Source: Streptomyces humi (GTDB lineage Bacteria; Actinomycetota; Actinomycetes; Streptomycetales; Streptomycetaceae). From it: 64,000 nt of DNA. Below are positions 10,666-19,306 of this stretch, piece after piece. Position 1 is the stretch's first letter, and each line of letters begins with the position of its first letter. The stretch is taken from the NCBI RefSeq assembly GCF_001005085.2, contig NZ_LBMU02000027.1, positions 186,001 through 250,000 of the forward strand, in the 5' to 3' direction. The notes beneath the pieces were generated by a model, which did no database searches, was not told the DNA's origin, and worked only from the letters and a program-made list of their open reading frames with translations. The translations under genes and the position numbers were made by a program.

Positions 10666-11532
10666 TTAGAGGGTGAGCAGTTCCGCCAAGTTGTTCAGGA
10701 GGCGTACTACTTCCTCCGGGCCGTTGACCACCAGGTCGGCTCGGTCGGCGAGGTCGGTGACCTCCTCGCTGCCGCTGCACACCAGGAGGCCCGGGACGCC
10801 CTCCTCCCGGAGTTTCTCCACCGCGGCGAAGGCCGGGATGTCGCCCAGGTCGTCGCCCGCGTAGAGGACCGCGCCCGCGCCGATCTCCCTCGCGAACTCG
10901 CGGAGCGCCACGCCCTTGTCCATGCCCGGGGGGCGGAGTTCCAGGACCAGGCGGCCCGGTTCGACGATCAGGCCGTGCCGGGTGGCCAGGTCGGTCAGCG
11001 GGGCGCGGAGGGCGTCGAAGGCGGCCTGGGGGTCGTCGGCCCGGCGGGTGTGGACGGCCACCGCGAAGCCCTTCTCCTCGATCCAGGTGCCGTGCGCGGC
11101 GCCGACGCGGTCGAGGAGGGCGGGGAGTTCGGCGCGGACGGCCGCGATACCGGGGTGCGGCGGCGGTGCGGTGAGCCGGCCGGTGGCCGCGTCCCAGCGT
11201 TCGGCGCCGTAGTGACCGAGGACGACCAGGTGCTCCAGACCGGGGACGTCGGCGAACCCGCCGTGGCGGACGGCCACCTCGGCCGGGCGGCCGGTGATCA
11301 CGGCGACGGCGGCCACCCGGGGCGCGAGGGCGGCGAGGGCCGGTACGGCGTCCGGGTGGGCCCGCGCCTGCTCGGGGTCGGCGACGATCGGCGCGAGCGT
11401 CCCGTCGAAGTCGAGCCCGACGAGGGCGGAGCGCGGCCGTGCGAGGAGAGCGGCGAGCCCGTCCCGCCCGGCTGGGGTGCGTGGCGTCGGGAGGGGTTCC
11501 GTGGCGTGGGGGTCCGTGCTGTGGTTGCCCAT
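10666..11532 (-). CDS. otsB: Trehalose-6-phosphate phosphatase
   Basis: 288-residue HAD-superfamily phosphatase that dephosphorylates trehalose 6-phosphate. Seen: motif I GLDFDGTLAPIV with nucleophile Asp near residue 41, motif II VITGR near 77, the Lys motif GMDKGVALRE, and acidic motif YAGDDLGDIPAF near 225. ATG at 11532 was chosen because the family N-terminus begins here; the frame runs a little farther upstream without similarity. It completes the OtsAB route with the gene opposite. Confidence 0.93.
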   Translation of the reverse strand: MGNHSTDPHATEPLPTPRTPAGRDGLAALLARPRSALVGLDFDGTLAPIVADPEQARAHPDAVPALAALAPRVAAVAVITGRPAEVAVRHGGFADVPGLEHLVVLGHYGAERWDAATGRLTAPPPHPGIAAVRAELPALLDRVGAAHGTWIEEKGFAVAVHTRRADDPQAAFDALRAPLTDLATRHGLIVEPGRLVLELRPPGMDKGVALREFAREIGAGAVLYAGDDLGDIPAFAAVEKLREEGVPGLLVCSGSEEVTDLADRADLVVNGPEEVVRLLNNLAELLTL

Positions 11533-11630
11533 ACGGCTGACAGTATCCGAGCGCTCTCGGTTCAAGCGCCCGGATGGGCGGGCGCCCGGCCCCCACCGGC
11601 CCGCGGATCCCCACGCCCTCGACCCGCCTG

Positions 11631-11864
11631 TCACCGCTCCCCGCGCCGCGCCTCCCGCACCCTCCGCAGCCGGTTCACCGTCACCGGGTCGTGGGCCAGC
11701 GCCCGCTCGTCGTCCAGCAGCGCGTTGAGGAGCTGGTAGTAGCGCACGGGCGCCAGGTCAAGCTCCTCCCGTATCGCCCGTTCCTTCGCGCCGGGGCTCG
11801 GAAAGCCCCGGCGTTCCAGAGCGAGGATCGTCAGCTCGCGCGCGCCCAGTTCTTGCCGGTCCAT
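11631..11864 (-). CDS. DUF3263 protein, small HTH-like
   Basis: 77 residues with the DUF3263 pattern: ILALERRGFPSPGAKERAIR, then LAPVRYYQLLNALLDDERAL. The helical layout suggests a small DNA-binding or sigma-like fold, but no function is known for this family to me. It lies 21 bp downstream of the sugar-binding lipoprotein gene, in the same orientation, and might be co-transcribed. Confidence 0.8.
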   Translation of the reverse strand: MDRQELGARELTILALERRGFPSPGAKERAIREELDLAPVRYYQLLNALLDDERALAHDPVTVNRLRRVREARRGER

Positions 11865-11885
11865 GCCGAGAACCGTAATACGCGT

Positions 11886-13181
11886 TCAGCCGGTCGCCGC
11901 CGCCGTACGGCTGTCCGCGAGGGCGGCCTCGGCCTGGATCGCCGTGAGCACGCTGGTCGGGTTGCCGGACGGGCTGACGGCCGTACCGATCTGCTTCTTG
12001 AGGTCGGCGCTGACGGCCGCCCAGGACGTCTTGCCCGCCGGGTACAGCTGGGACGTCGGCAGCTCCTCCAGGAAGGGGCGCAGCTGCTTGTCCTCGGCCC
12101 GGCCGGAGTCGGTCATCGTCTGGGACGCGGAGGTGGTGACGGGCAGCAGGCCGTACTCACGGGAGAAGTCGAGGACGTTCTTCTCGCTGTAGACGTAGTT
12201 CAGGAAGTCGCCGACCTGCTCGGCGTGGCCGTTCTGCTTGAACGCCGCCATCCAGTCGGTGACTCCCATGGACGCGGTGCTGGTGCTCTGGCCGCCGCGG
12301 GCCGGCATCGGGACCGCGCCGAACTTCACGCCCTTCTTCTCGGCCTGCTTGATCAGCGTGGGGTGCCCGTTGAGCATGCCGACCTGGCCGTCGGCGAACG
12401 CGGCGAACGCGGTGGCGCGGTTCAGCTTGCCGGGGGCGGTCGGGCCGGTCAGGCCCTTGCCGACCAGGTCGTCCTTGAGCCAGGTGAGGGTGTCGACGTT
12501 CTGCGAGGAGTCGATCGTGTAGGTGCCGGTGTCGTCGGTGTAGCCGCTGCCGCCGCTGAGCAGCCACTGCATGGTCTCCGCCTGCGCCTCCTCGGGGCCG
12601 AGCGGCAGCGCGTACGGGTACTTCACGCCGTGCGCCTTGAGCGCCTCGGCGTCGGCCGCCAGCTCCGTCCAGGTGCTGGGCGGGGTGATGCCGGCGTCGG
12701 CGAAGAGGGTCTTGTTGTAGAAGAGGACGCGCGTGGACGCGGCGAACGGTATGCCGTACTGCGCGTGGTTCCACTGGCCGGCCTCGGCGAGCTGGGACGG
12801 GAAGTCGGCCTGCACGGGGATGGAGAGCAGGTCGCCGGCCTCGTACAGCTTGCCGGCCGCCGCGTAGTCGGCGTAGGAGCCGATCTGCGCCAGGTCGGGG
12901 GCCTTGTCGGCGGCGACCATGTCCTTGACCTTGCGGTCGACGTCGTTCCACGAGTAGACGGTGACGTCGATCTTCACTCCGGAGTGCTGGGCCTCGTACG
13001 CCCTGGCCAGCTTGTCCCAGTACTTCTGGGAGCTGTTGGCGGCGGAGTCCCCGTAGTCTGCGGCGACGAGTCTGAGGGTGACGTCGGAGGATCCGGTCGT
13101 CCCACAGCCACCGAGGACCGCCGTCATGCCCAGGGTGGACACCACCGCGATCATTCCTGCCTTACGCCGCCGCACCCGCAC
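11886..13181 (-). CDS. Sugar ABC transporter substrate-binding lipoprotein
   Basis: 431-residue extracellular solute-binding protein (family 1) that would deliver a saccharide to an ABC permease. The N-terminus has Arg residues, a hydrophobic stretch and a lipobox (VLGGC, Cys near residue 26), so it is lipid-anchored outside the membrane. The mature part has the family layout with DLAQIGSYADYAAAG and ATAFAAFADGQVGMLNGHP. No permease or ATPase genes are adjacent. It is divergent from nagK; two DasR-like sites lie between, suggesting a GlcNAc or chito-oligosaccharide ligand. GTG at 13181 is the best of several starts. Confidence 0.88.
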   Translation of the reverse strand: MRVRRRKAGMIAVVSTLGMTAVLGGCGTTGSSDVTLRLVAADYGDSAANSSQKYWDKLARAYEAQHSGVKIDVTVYSWNDVDRKVKDMVAADKAPDLAQIGSYADYAAAGKLYEAGDLLSIPVQADFPSQLAEAGQWNHAQYGIPFAASTRVLFYNKTLFADAGITPPSTWTELAADAEALKAHGVKYPYALPLGPEEAQAETMQWLLSGGSGYTDDTGTYTIDSSQNVDTLTWLKDDLVGKGLTGPTAPGKLNRATAFAAFADGQVGMLNGHPTLIKQAEKKGVKFGAVPMPARGGQSTSTASMGVTDWMAAFKQNGHAEQVGDFLNYVYSEKNVLDFSREYGLLPVTTSASQTMTDSGRAEDKQLRPFLEELPTSQLYPAGKTSWAAVSADLKKQIGTAVSPSGNPTSVLTAIQAEAALADSRTAAATG

Positions 13182-13224
13182 TACCCCGATCTGACTGTGT
13201 CGCCGTTCAACATGTGGACACATA

Positions 13225-13237
13225 AGGTCTACACCAC
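13225..13237. promoter_or_regulatory. DasR-like site (dre) 1
   Basis: AGGTCTACACCAC matches the dre core TGGTCTAGACCA at 10 of 12 positions. It lies in the spacer between the binding-protein gene and nagK. DasR is the GlcNAc-responsive GntR regulator of Streptomyces. Confidence 0.6.
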
Positions 13238-13240
13238 GCA

Positions 13241-13256
13241 AGTGGACTAGACCTCT
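13241..13256. promoter_or_regulatory. DasR-like site (dre) 2
   Basis: AGTGGACTAGACCTCT matches the dre core at 10 of 12 positions and lies 28 bp upstream of the nagK start, where a bound repressor would block transcription. nagKA is a known DasR target in S. coelicolor (from memory). Confidence 0.7.
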
Positions 13257-13283
13257 TGAGGGTCCACGGGCCACACTGTTCCC

Positions 13284-14222
13284 GTGAGACATGTCATCGC
13301 CCTGGACGTGGGCGGCACCGGAATGAAGGCCGCGCTCGTCGGCCCGGACGGCGAGCTGCTCCACCAGGACCGCCGGGCGACCGGCCGCGACCGCGGCCCC
13401 GACGCCGTCGTGTCCGCCATCCTCGACTTCGCCGCCGACCTGCGGGCCCACGGCGAACAGCAGCTCGGTGAACCGGCGGCCGCGGCCGGCGTGGCGGTGC
13501 CCGGCATCGTCGACGAACGGGCCGGCACCGCGGTCTACGCGGCCAACCTCGGCTGGCGGGACGTCCCGCTGCGCGCGCTCCTCGCCGACCGCCTCGGCGT
13601 CCCGGTCGCCCTCGGCCACGACGTCCGCACCGGCGGTCTCGCCGAGGGCAGGCTCGGCGCGGGCCGGGGAGCGGACCGCTTCTTCTTCGTGGCGCTCGGC
13701 ACCGGCATCGCGGGCGGCTTCGGCCTGGACGGCCGGGTGGAGTCGGGCGCGCACGGCTTCGCGGGCGAGATCGGCCACATCGTCGTACGGCCGCAGGGCG
13801 CGCCGTGTCCGTGCGGGCAGCGCGGCTGCCTGGAGCGGTACGCGTCGGCGGCGGCGGTGAGCGAGGCGTGGGCGCAGGCCTGCGGCGACCCGGACGCGGA
13901 CGCCGCGGACTGCGCGAAGGCCGTCACGTCCGGCGACCCGAACGCCGTACGGGTGTGGGGCGGGGCGGTGGACGCCCTGGCCGACGGCCTGGTCACGGCC
14001 CTCACCCTGCTGGACCCACGCGTCCTGATCGTCGGCGGCGGCCTGGCGGAGGCGGGAGACGTGCTCTTCGAGCCCCTGCGGGAGGCGGTGGGACGCCGGG
14101 TCACCTTCCAGAAGCTCCCGGCCGTCGTCCCGGCCGAGTTGGGAGACACGGCGGGCTGCCTGGGGGCGGGCCTGCTGGCACAGGACCTGTTGACCACGAC
14201 GACTGCGGAGGTAACCCCCTGA
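13284..14222 (+). CDS. nagK: ROK-family sugar kinase, N-acetylglucosamine kinase
   Basis: 312-residue ROK kinase. Seen: phosphate motif ALDVGGTGMKAALV at the N-terminus, the substrate region FVALGTGIAGGF, and the ROK zinc motif CPCGQRGCLERYAS near residue 175. There is no N-terminal HTH, so it is a kinase and not a NagC-type repressor. Its stop overlaps the nagA start (TGATG), giving translational coupling. It phosphorylates GlcNAc to GlcNAc-6-phosphate for NagA; glucose is a possible alternative substrate. Confidence 0.88.
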   Translation: MRHVIALDVGGTGMKAALVGPDGELLHQDRRATGRDRGPDAVVSAILDFAADLRAHGEQQLGEPAAAAGVAVPGIVDERAGTAVYAANLGWRDVPLRALLADRLGVPVALGHDVRTGGLAEGRLGAGRGADRFFFVALGTGIAGGFGLDGRVESGAHGFAGEIGHIVVRPQGAPCPCGQRGCLERYASAAAVSEAWAQACGDPDADAADCAKAVTSGDPNAVRVWGGAVDALADGLVTALTLLDPRVLIVGGGLAEAGDVLFEPLREAVGRRVTFQKLPAVVPAELGDTAGCLGAGLLAQDLLTTTTAEVTP

Positions 14223-15478
14223 TGGCTGCAAACGAGCGTGAGGAGAGCGCTCCCCATGCGGGGCGCTGGGGGTCCCCCCGGCCGAAGGCTGGGGGAGGAA
14301 CTGCGCGACCAGCCCCCACGCACCCGCAGCCGGGGTCGAGCGGCCTGATCCTCTCCGGTGCCCGCACAGTCCTTCCCACCGGAGTGGTCGACAAGGGCCA
14401 GGTGAACGTCAACGGCACGCACATCACCGCCGACCCCTCACCGAACGCCCAGCGCATCGACCTCACCGGCCACTGGCTGCTGCCCGGCTTCGTGGACATC
14501 CACAACCACGGCGGCGGCGGCGCCTCCTTCAGCTCGGGCACCGCCGAACAGATCCTCACCGGCGTCCGCACCCACCGCCTGCACGGCACCACCACCCTGG
14601 TGGCCTCCACCGTCACCGACGACATGGACGTCCTCGCCCGGCAGGCCGGCCTCCTCTCCGAACTCGCCGAGCAGGGGGAGATCGCCGGGATCCACTTCGA
14701 GGGCCCGTTCATCTCCCCGTGCCGCAAGGGCGCCCACTCCGAGGCGCTGCTGCGCGACCCGGACCCGGCGGAGGTCCGCAAGCTGGTCGACGCGGCGCGC
14801 GGGCACGCGAGGATGGTCACGCTGGCCACCGAACTGCCGGGCGGCATCGAGTCGGTACGGCTCCTCGCCGAGCACGGCGTGATCGCGGCCGTCGGCCACA
14901 CCGACGCGACCTACGAGCAGACGGCCGAGGCGATCGACGCGGGTGCCACGGTCGCCACCCACCTCTTCAACGCGATGCCGACGCTGGGCCACCGCGCTCC
15001 CGGCCCGATCGCCGCCCTCCTGGAGGACGAGCGGGTCACGGTCGAGCTCATCAACGACGGCACGCATCTGCATCCGGCGGCGCTTCAGCTGGCGTTCCAT
15101 CACGCGGGCCCGGACCGGGTGGCGTTCATCACGGACGCCATGGACGCGGCGGGCGGCGGTGACGGCCGCTATCTGCTGGGCCCGCTGGAGGTCGAGGTCA
15201 CGGACGGCGTCGCCCGGCTGGTGGAGGGCGGTTCGATCGCGGGCTCGACGCTGACCCTGGACCGCGCGCTCCGGCGGGCGGTCACCGTCGACCGGCTCCC
15301 CGTCGAACACGCCGTCGCCGCGCTGTCCGCCAACCCGGCCCGGCTGCTGGGCCTCTACGACCGCGTCGGCTCCCTGGAGCCCGGCAAGGACGCCGATCTC
15401 CTCGTCCTGGACGCGGAGTTCACGCTGAAGGGCGTGATGCGACAGGGCACGTGGCTGGTCACACCCGAACTTCCCTGA
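14222..15478 (+). CDS. nagA: N-acetylglucosamine-6-phosphate deacetylase with repeat-derived N-terminus
   Basis: 418-residue amidohydrolase that removes acetate from GlcNAc-6-phosphate, feeding GlcN-6-phosphate to NagB. Seen: metal site PGFVDIHNHGGGG near residue 95, IHFEGPFISP with the metal-binding Glu, AVGHTDATYEQ and ATHLFNAM, and the active-site Asp in AFITDAMDAAG. The ATG overlaps the nagK stop and GGAGGT lies just upstream. Residues about 13-33 are encoded by copy C of the 60-bp genomic repeat; the conserved domain starts only near residue 42. It is therefore longer at the N-terminus than usual NagA. Confidence 0.93.
   Translation: MAANEREESAPHAGRWGSPRPKAGGGTARPAPTHPQPGSSGLILSGARTVLPTGVVDKGQVNVNGTHITADPSPNAQRIDLTGHWLLPGFVDIHNHGGGGASFSSGTAEQILTGVRTHRLHGTTTLVASTVTDDMDVLARQAGLLSELAEQGEIAGIHFEGPFISPCRKGAHSEALLRDPDPAEVRKLVDAARGHARMVTLATELPGGIESVRLLAEHGVIAAVGHTDATYEQTAEAIDAGATVATHLFNAMPTLGHRAPGPIAALLEDERVTVELINDGTHLHPAALQLAFHHAGPDRVAFITDAMDAAGGGDGRYLLGPLEVEVTDGVARLVEGGSIAGSTLTLDRALRRAVTVDRLPVEHAVAALSANPARLLGLYDRVGSLEPGKDADLLVLDAEFTLKGVMRQGTWLVTPELP
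14260..14319 (+). repeat. 60-bp palindromic repeat, copy C, inside nagA
   Basis: A full copy of the unit found at 6441, here 38 bases inside nagA and read in frame (GRWGSPRPKAGGGTARPAPT). Sixty bases is a multiple of three, so the reading frame is kept. Confidence 0.85.
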
Positions 15479-15494
15479 TCATGACCGTGGTTCG

Positions 15495-15527
15495 AGAGAC
15501 GGCGACCTAGGCCTGGTCGCCGTCTCT
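15495..15527 (+). terminator. Terminator after nagKA
   Basis: Perfect 13-bp arms AGAGACGGCGACC and GGTCGCCGTCTCT with a 7-nt loop and a short T run, starting 17 bases after the nagA stop. It separates nagKA from the PfkB gene. Confidence 0.85.
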
Positions 15528-15586
15528 TTGGCATGATCAGGGCTCCGGACGAACGCCACGGTCGCACCCGCGAGGGAGGTCTCCCG

Positions 15587-16516
15587 GTGATCCTCACCGT
15601 CACGCTGAACACCGCGCTCGACATCACCTACCGGGTCGGTGCGCTGCGCCCGCATGCCTCGCACCGGGTCTCGGCGGTGACCGAACGGCCGGGCGGCAAG
15701 GGGGTGAACGTGGCCCGGGTGCTGGCGGCGCTCGGACACCCGGCGACCGTGACCGGGTTCGCGGGCGGGGCGACCGGGGCGGCGGTGCGGGAGCGGCTCA
15801 CGGAGACGCCGGGGGTGGTGGACGCGCTGCTGCCGGTGGCCGGGGCGACCCGCCGCACGATCGCCGTGGTGGACGAACTGACGGGCGACACGACCCAGTT
15901 GAACGAGCCCGGCCCGCAGATAGCGGCCGCCGAGTGGGGTGCCTTCCTCGACCACTACGAGGAACTGCTCGCCGGGGCGTCGGCGGTGGCACTGTGCGGG
16001 AGTCTGCCGCCGGGCGTGCCGGTCGGGGCCTACGCCGGGCTGATAAAGGCCGCCCGCTCCGCCGGGGTGCCCGTGCTGCTCGACACCGGCGGTGAACCGC
16101 TGCGGCGCGGGGTGGCGGCCCGGCCGGACCTGGTCAAGCCGAACGCCGACGAACTGGCCGAACTGACCGGCTCCCACGACCCGACCCGCGCGACCCAGGA
16201 CGCCCGCCGCCGGGGCGCCCGCGCGGTGGTCGCCTCCCTGGGCCCCCGGGGCCTCCTCGCCGTCACCCCGGAAGGCACCTGGCGAGCCACTCCGCCCAGC
16301 CACGAACACGGCAACCCGACGGGCGCGGGCGACTCCACGGTCGCCGCCCTGCTGTCGGCCCAGGCGGAACAACTCCCCTGGCCGGCCCGCCTGATCCGCG
16401 CGGCGGCCCTGTCGGCGGCGACCGTACGGTCCCCGGTGGCGGGCGAGTTCGACCGCACGGCCTACGAGAAGCTGCTGGGCCAGGTCACGGTGACGGGCGG
16501 GACGACGGCCCCTTAA
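15587..16516 (+). CDS. PfkB-family hexose kinase (1-phosphofructokinase/tagatose-6-phosphate kinase type)
   Basis: 309-residue ribokinase-fold kinase of the LacC/FruK branch that phosphorylates a phosphorylated ketohexose or similar sugar. Seen: start VILTVTLNTALDITY, GGKGVNVARVLAALG near residue 40, and the catalytic anion-hole motif NPTGAGDSTVAALL near 245. GTG at 15587 follows GGGAGGT by seven bases; the longer frame from 15533 runs through the terminator. Position next to nagKA suggests amino-sugar or hexose-phosphate metabolism, but the substrate cannot be fixed. Its stop overlaps the convergent next gene by four bases. Confidence 0.85.
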   Translation: MILTVTLNTALDITYRVGALRPHASHRVSAVTERPGGKGVNVARVLAALGHPATVTGFAGGATGAAVRERLTETPGVVDALLPVAGATRRTIAVVDELTGDTTQLNEPGPQIAAAEWGAFLDHYEELLAGASAVALCGSLPPGVPVGAYAGLIKAARSAGVPVLLDTGGEPLRRGVAARPDLVKPNADELAELTGSHDPTRATQDARRRGARAVVASLGPRGLLAVTPEGTWRATPPSHEHGNPTGAGDSTVAALLSAQAEQLPWPARLIRAAALSAATVRSPVAGEFDRTAYEKLLGQVTVTGGTTAP

Positions 16517-17481
16517 CCCTTGTTCGTGTGCTTGCCCTGCTGCACCCACAGCTGGTCCAGCAGAACGTCGCAGCTGTCACCGCTCTGGCAGGACAGGGAG
16601 ATCGTGTTGGTGCCCTTGGTGAGCGTCGGCCAGGCGTAGCTGGTGGTCCAGGCCTTGGTCGGGTCGCTCTGGTGCGTGTAGTTGTCCAGGCTGAACTTGC
16701 TGCCGAACGCCTTGCCGTTGATCGACAGCGTCATGCTGCCGTCCTGTATGGCGCTGTAGTGCGCGAAGACCGTGTAGAGGCCGTCCGCCGGAATGCCGTT
16801 GACCGTCCAGGTGACGCCGGCGCCCGTCTGGTTGAGGTTCGTGACGTAGATGCCGCCGTCAGCCCTCGCCCCCTTGACGTCCGAGGCCAGGCTCGCGCCG
16901 CCGTCCAGCCGGAAGGCCTTGGCGTCGACCGGCGCGATGTCACCGGACGCCGACACCGAGCTGGAGCTGGACGGGCTCGGGGACGCGCTCGCGCTCTGGG
17001 TCGGGGTGGTGGAGGCGCCGCTGTCCGCCTTGTTGTCGTCGCCGTTGCCGTTCAGCATGGCGACGCTGATGCCTATGACGACCGCGGCCACGACCGCGAT
17101 GGCGCCGATCAGGAGGCCCTTGGTGTTCGGGCCGCGGCCGCGGCCCGGACCCGGCGGGGCCTGGCGGGTGGTCGGGGCGCCGCCCGGGAAGGTCTCCGGG
17201 GCCTGGTAGGCCGCGCTGGGCTGCTGGCCGTAGCCACCCGGCTGCTGCTGGCCGTACCCGGCGGGCTGCTGCGGGATGGTCTGGCCGCCGTACTGCGGTG
17301 CCTGCTGCTGCCCGCCGTAGGTGCGCTCGCCGACCGGACGCACTCTGCTGACGGCGTTCGGGTAGCCGTAACCACCGGAGCCGGAGGGCGGCTGGGCCCC
17401 TCGGGCCTGGCCGTCGGCGTACAGGTAGCCGAACGGGTCGTCGTCCTCGGGCGTGCTCGCGCCGTTGTCGCCGGGCGTCAT
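16513..17481 (-). CDS. Membrane-anchored carbohydrate-binding module protein
   Basis: 322 residues: a cytoplasmic Gln/Gly/Tyr-rich tail with GYGQQ-type repeats (about 50-95), one transmembrane segment (GLLIGAIAVVAAVVIGISVA, about 126-145), a Ser/Thr/Pro-rich linker, and an extracellular C-terminal beta-sandwich like CBM6/CBM35 (about 185-315, with WTVNGIPADGLYTVFAHY and DVLLDQLWVQ). The topology suggests a surface sugar or cell-wall binder. It is convergent with the PfkB gene. The ligand is unknown. Confidence 0.8.
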   Translation of the reverse strand: MTPGDNGASTPEDDDPFGYLYADGQARGAQPPSGSGGYGYPNAVSRVRPVGERTYGGQQQAPQYGGQTIPQQPAGYGQQQPGGYGQQPSAAYQAPETFPGGAPTTRQAPPGPGRGRGPNTKGLLIGAIAVVAAVVIGISVAMLNGNGDDNKADSGASTTPTQSASASPSPSSSSSVSASGDIAPVDAKAFRLDGGASLASDVKGARADGGIYVTNLNQTGAGVTWTVNGIPADGLYTVFAHYSAIQDGSMTLSINGKAFGSKFSLDNYTHQSDPTKAWTTSYAWPTLTKGTNTISLSCQSGDSCDVLLDQLWVQQGKHTNKG

Positions 17482-17599
17482 CCCTTGGTACTCCTCAACA
17501 GGTGCGGGCGGATGCAGTACAGGTATTGAGAGTCGAGCCTACCCGGTCTGACTGAGCCAAACGGGTGACTCGGACCGCATCAGCGAGCTGACCTGCGCA

Positions 17600-19306
17600 T
17601 CATCCGGCACGCCTGTGTGCTTTGGGACGAGATCGTTTCTCTACGTACATCCGCTCGTCCGCGGATTTCAGGACTTCGTCCGCCGTCATGCCGCAGTGCG
17701 CCCACCCGATGCCGAAGCTGGCGCCCACCCGGACGGCCCGGCCCTCGGCGCGGATCGGCTGGATGATCTCGTTGCGCAGCCGTACGGCGAGGTCCTGGGC
17801 GTCGGCCTGGCCGAGCCCGTCGGCGAGGATCACGAACTCGTCGCCGCCGAGCCGCGCCACGGTGTCGCCGTCCCGTACGCCCCGGCTCAGCCGCCGGGCG
17901 ACCTCGATGAGGACCGCGTCGCCCGCGTTGTGCCCGAACCGGTCGTTGATCGACTTGAAGCCGTCGAGGTCGCAGAAGAGCACCGCGAGCCCCTTGGCGC
18001 CGTCGTCGCGGTTCGCGTCGGGGGCGACGGTGTGCACGTGGTGGTCGAAGCCGTCGTACGCCGTCGAGCCGCCCGCCATCGAGCCGCCCGCCATCGAGCC
18101 GCCCGCCGTCGAGCCGCCCGTCCCGCCGGCGAAGTCGAAGCCGTGGCCGTTGACGTCGTAGGCGGGGTGGCCGTAGGCCGCGTCCAGGGACTCCAGCTCG
18201 GCGCCGCTGCCGGTCCGGCGGCAGAGCCGGGAGGTGAGGCGGGAGCGCAGTTCGGCGGAGTTCGGCAGGCCCGTGAGGGCGTCGTGGGAGGCGCGGTGGG
18301 CGAGCTGGAGCTCGCGGCGCTTGCGTTCCTCTATGTCCTCGACGTGGGTGAGGAGGAAGCGGGGGCCGTCGGCCGCGTCGGCGACCACGCTGTTGCGCAA
18401 CGACACCCACACGTACGTGCCGTCGCGGCGGCCCAGGCGGAGTTCGGCGCGCCCGCCCTCGGCCGAGGTGCGCAGCAGGGTGCCGATGTCCTCGGGGTGG
18501 ACCAGGTCGGAGAAGGAGTAGCGGCGCATCGCGGAGGCGGGGCGGCCCAGGAGGCGGCACAGGGCGTCGTTGGAGCGCAGTATTCGGCCGTGCTGGTCGC
18601 CGCCCATCTCGGCGATCGCCATGCCGGAGGGGGCGTACTCGAAGGCCTGCCGGAAGGACTCCTCGCTGGCCCGCAGGGCCTGCTGCTCGCGCTCCAGCCT
18701 GACCAGGGCCCGCTGCATGTTGGCGCGCAGCCGGGCGTTGCTGATCGCGATCGCGGCCTGGAAGGCGTACATCTGGAGGGCCTCGCGGCCCCAGGCGCCG
18801 GGGTGGCGGCCGTTGCGCGGGCGGTCGACGGAGATCACGCCCAGCAGTTCGCCGCAGGAGCTGCCCGATATGCCGGGTGTGTACATCGGGGCGAAGAGCC
18901 GGTCGGACGGGTGCCACTCGTCCTCGAAGCGGGGGGCGGGGCCGTCGGTGTACCACTGCGGGACGTCGTCGTCGTCGAGGACCCAGCCCTCGGTGTGCGG
19001 TATGAAGACGAGGTCGCCCCACTTCTCGCCCATGCCGAGCCGCCGGTCCCAGGACTCCCGGGAGCCGACCCGGCCGGTGATCAGGGCCTCGGCGGCGGAG
19101 TTGCCGGAGAAGGCGGCGACCACGAGGTCCCCGTCGGGACGCACCAGGTTGACGCACGCCATCTCGTAACCGAGGGCGGTGATCACGCCGTCGGCGACGG
19201 TCTGAAGTGTGTCCGCCAGGCTCCGTGCCGTGTTCATGTCGGCCATGACCTGGTGCAGCTGTCGCAGGGACGCAAGACGGACGTAGGGCTCGGACTCGGT
19301 CTCCAT
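17600..19306 (-). CDS. cdgB: Diguanylate cyclase CdgB (GAF-PAS-GGDEF)
   Basis: 568-residue soluble enzyme making c-di-GMP from two GTP. Order: GAF domain (about 30-190), a short coiled linker, PAS domain (about 210-325), then GGDEF with intact RLGGDEFVIL. ATG at 19306 is preceded by GGGGGAGGG, and the N-terminus METESEPYVRLA matches my memory of S. coelicolor CdgB, which controls development through BldD. The GGDEF domain is split by an unusual insert of about 85 residues containing GGS(T/M)A repeats. A palindrome 121 bp upstream may be a BldD site. Confidence 0.93.
   Translation of the reverse strand: METESEPYVRLASLRQLHQVMADMNTARSLADTLQTVADGVITALGYEMACVNLVRPDGDLVVAAFSGNSAAEALITGRVGSRESWDRRLGMGEKWGDLVFIPHTEGWVLDDDDVPQWYTDGPAPRFEDEWHPSDRLFAPMYTPGISGSSCGELLGVISVDRPRNGRHPGAWGREALQMYAFQAAIAISNARLRANMQRALVRLEREQQALRASEESFRQAFEYAPSGMAIAEMGGDQHGRILRSNDALCRLLGRPASAMRRYSFSDLVHPEDIGTLLRTSAEGGRAELRLGRRDGTYVWVSLRNSVVADAADGPRFLLTHVEDIEERKRRELQLAHRASHDALTGLPNSAELRSRLTSRLCRRTGSGAELESLDAAYGHPAYDVNGHGFDFAGGTGGSTAGGSMAGGSMAGGSTAYDGFDHHVHTVAPDANRDDGAKGLAVLFCDLDGFKSINDRFGHNAGDAVLIEVARRLSRGVRDGDTVARLGGDEFVILADGLGQADAQDLAVRLRNEIIQPIRAEGRAVRVGASFGIGWAHCGMTADEVLKSADERMYVEKRSRPKAHRRAG
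18063..18122 (-). repeat. Four 15-bp tandem repeats inside cdgB
   Basis: Four units of (A/G)TCGAGCCGCCCG(C/T)C in a row encode GGSTA/GGSMA pentapeptides in the insert of the CdgB GGDEF domain. Copy number is likely to vary between strains. Confidence 0.9.
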
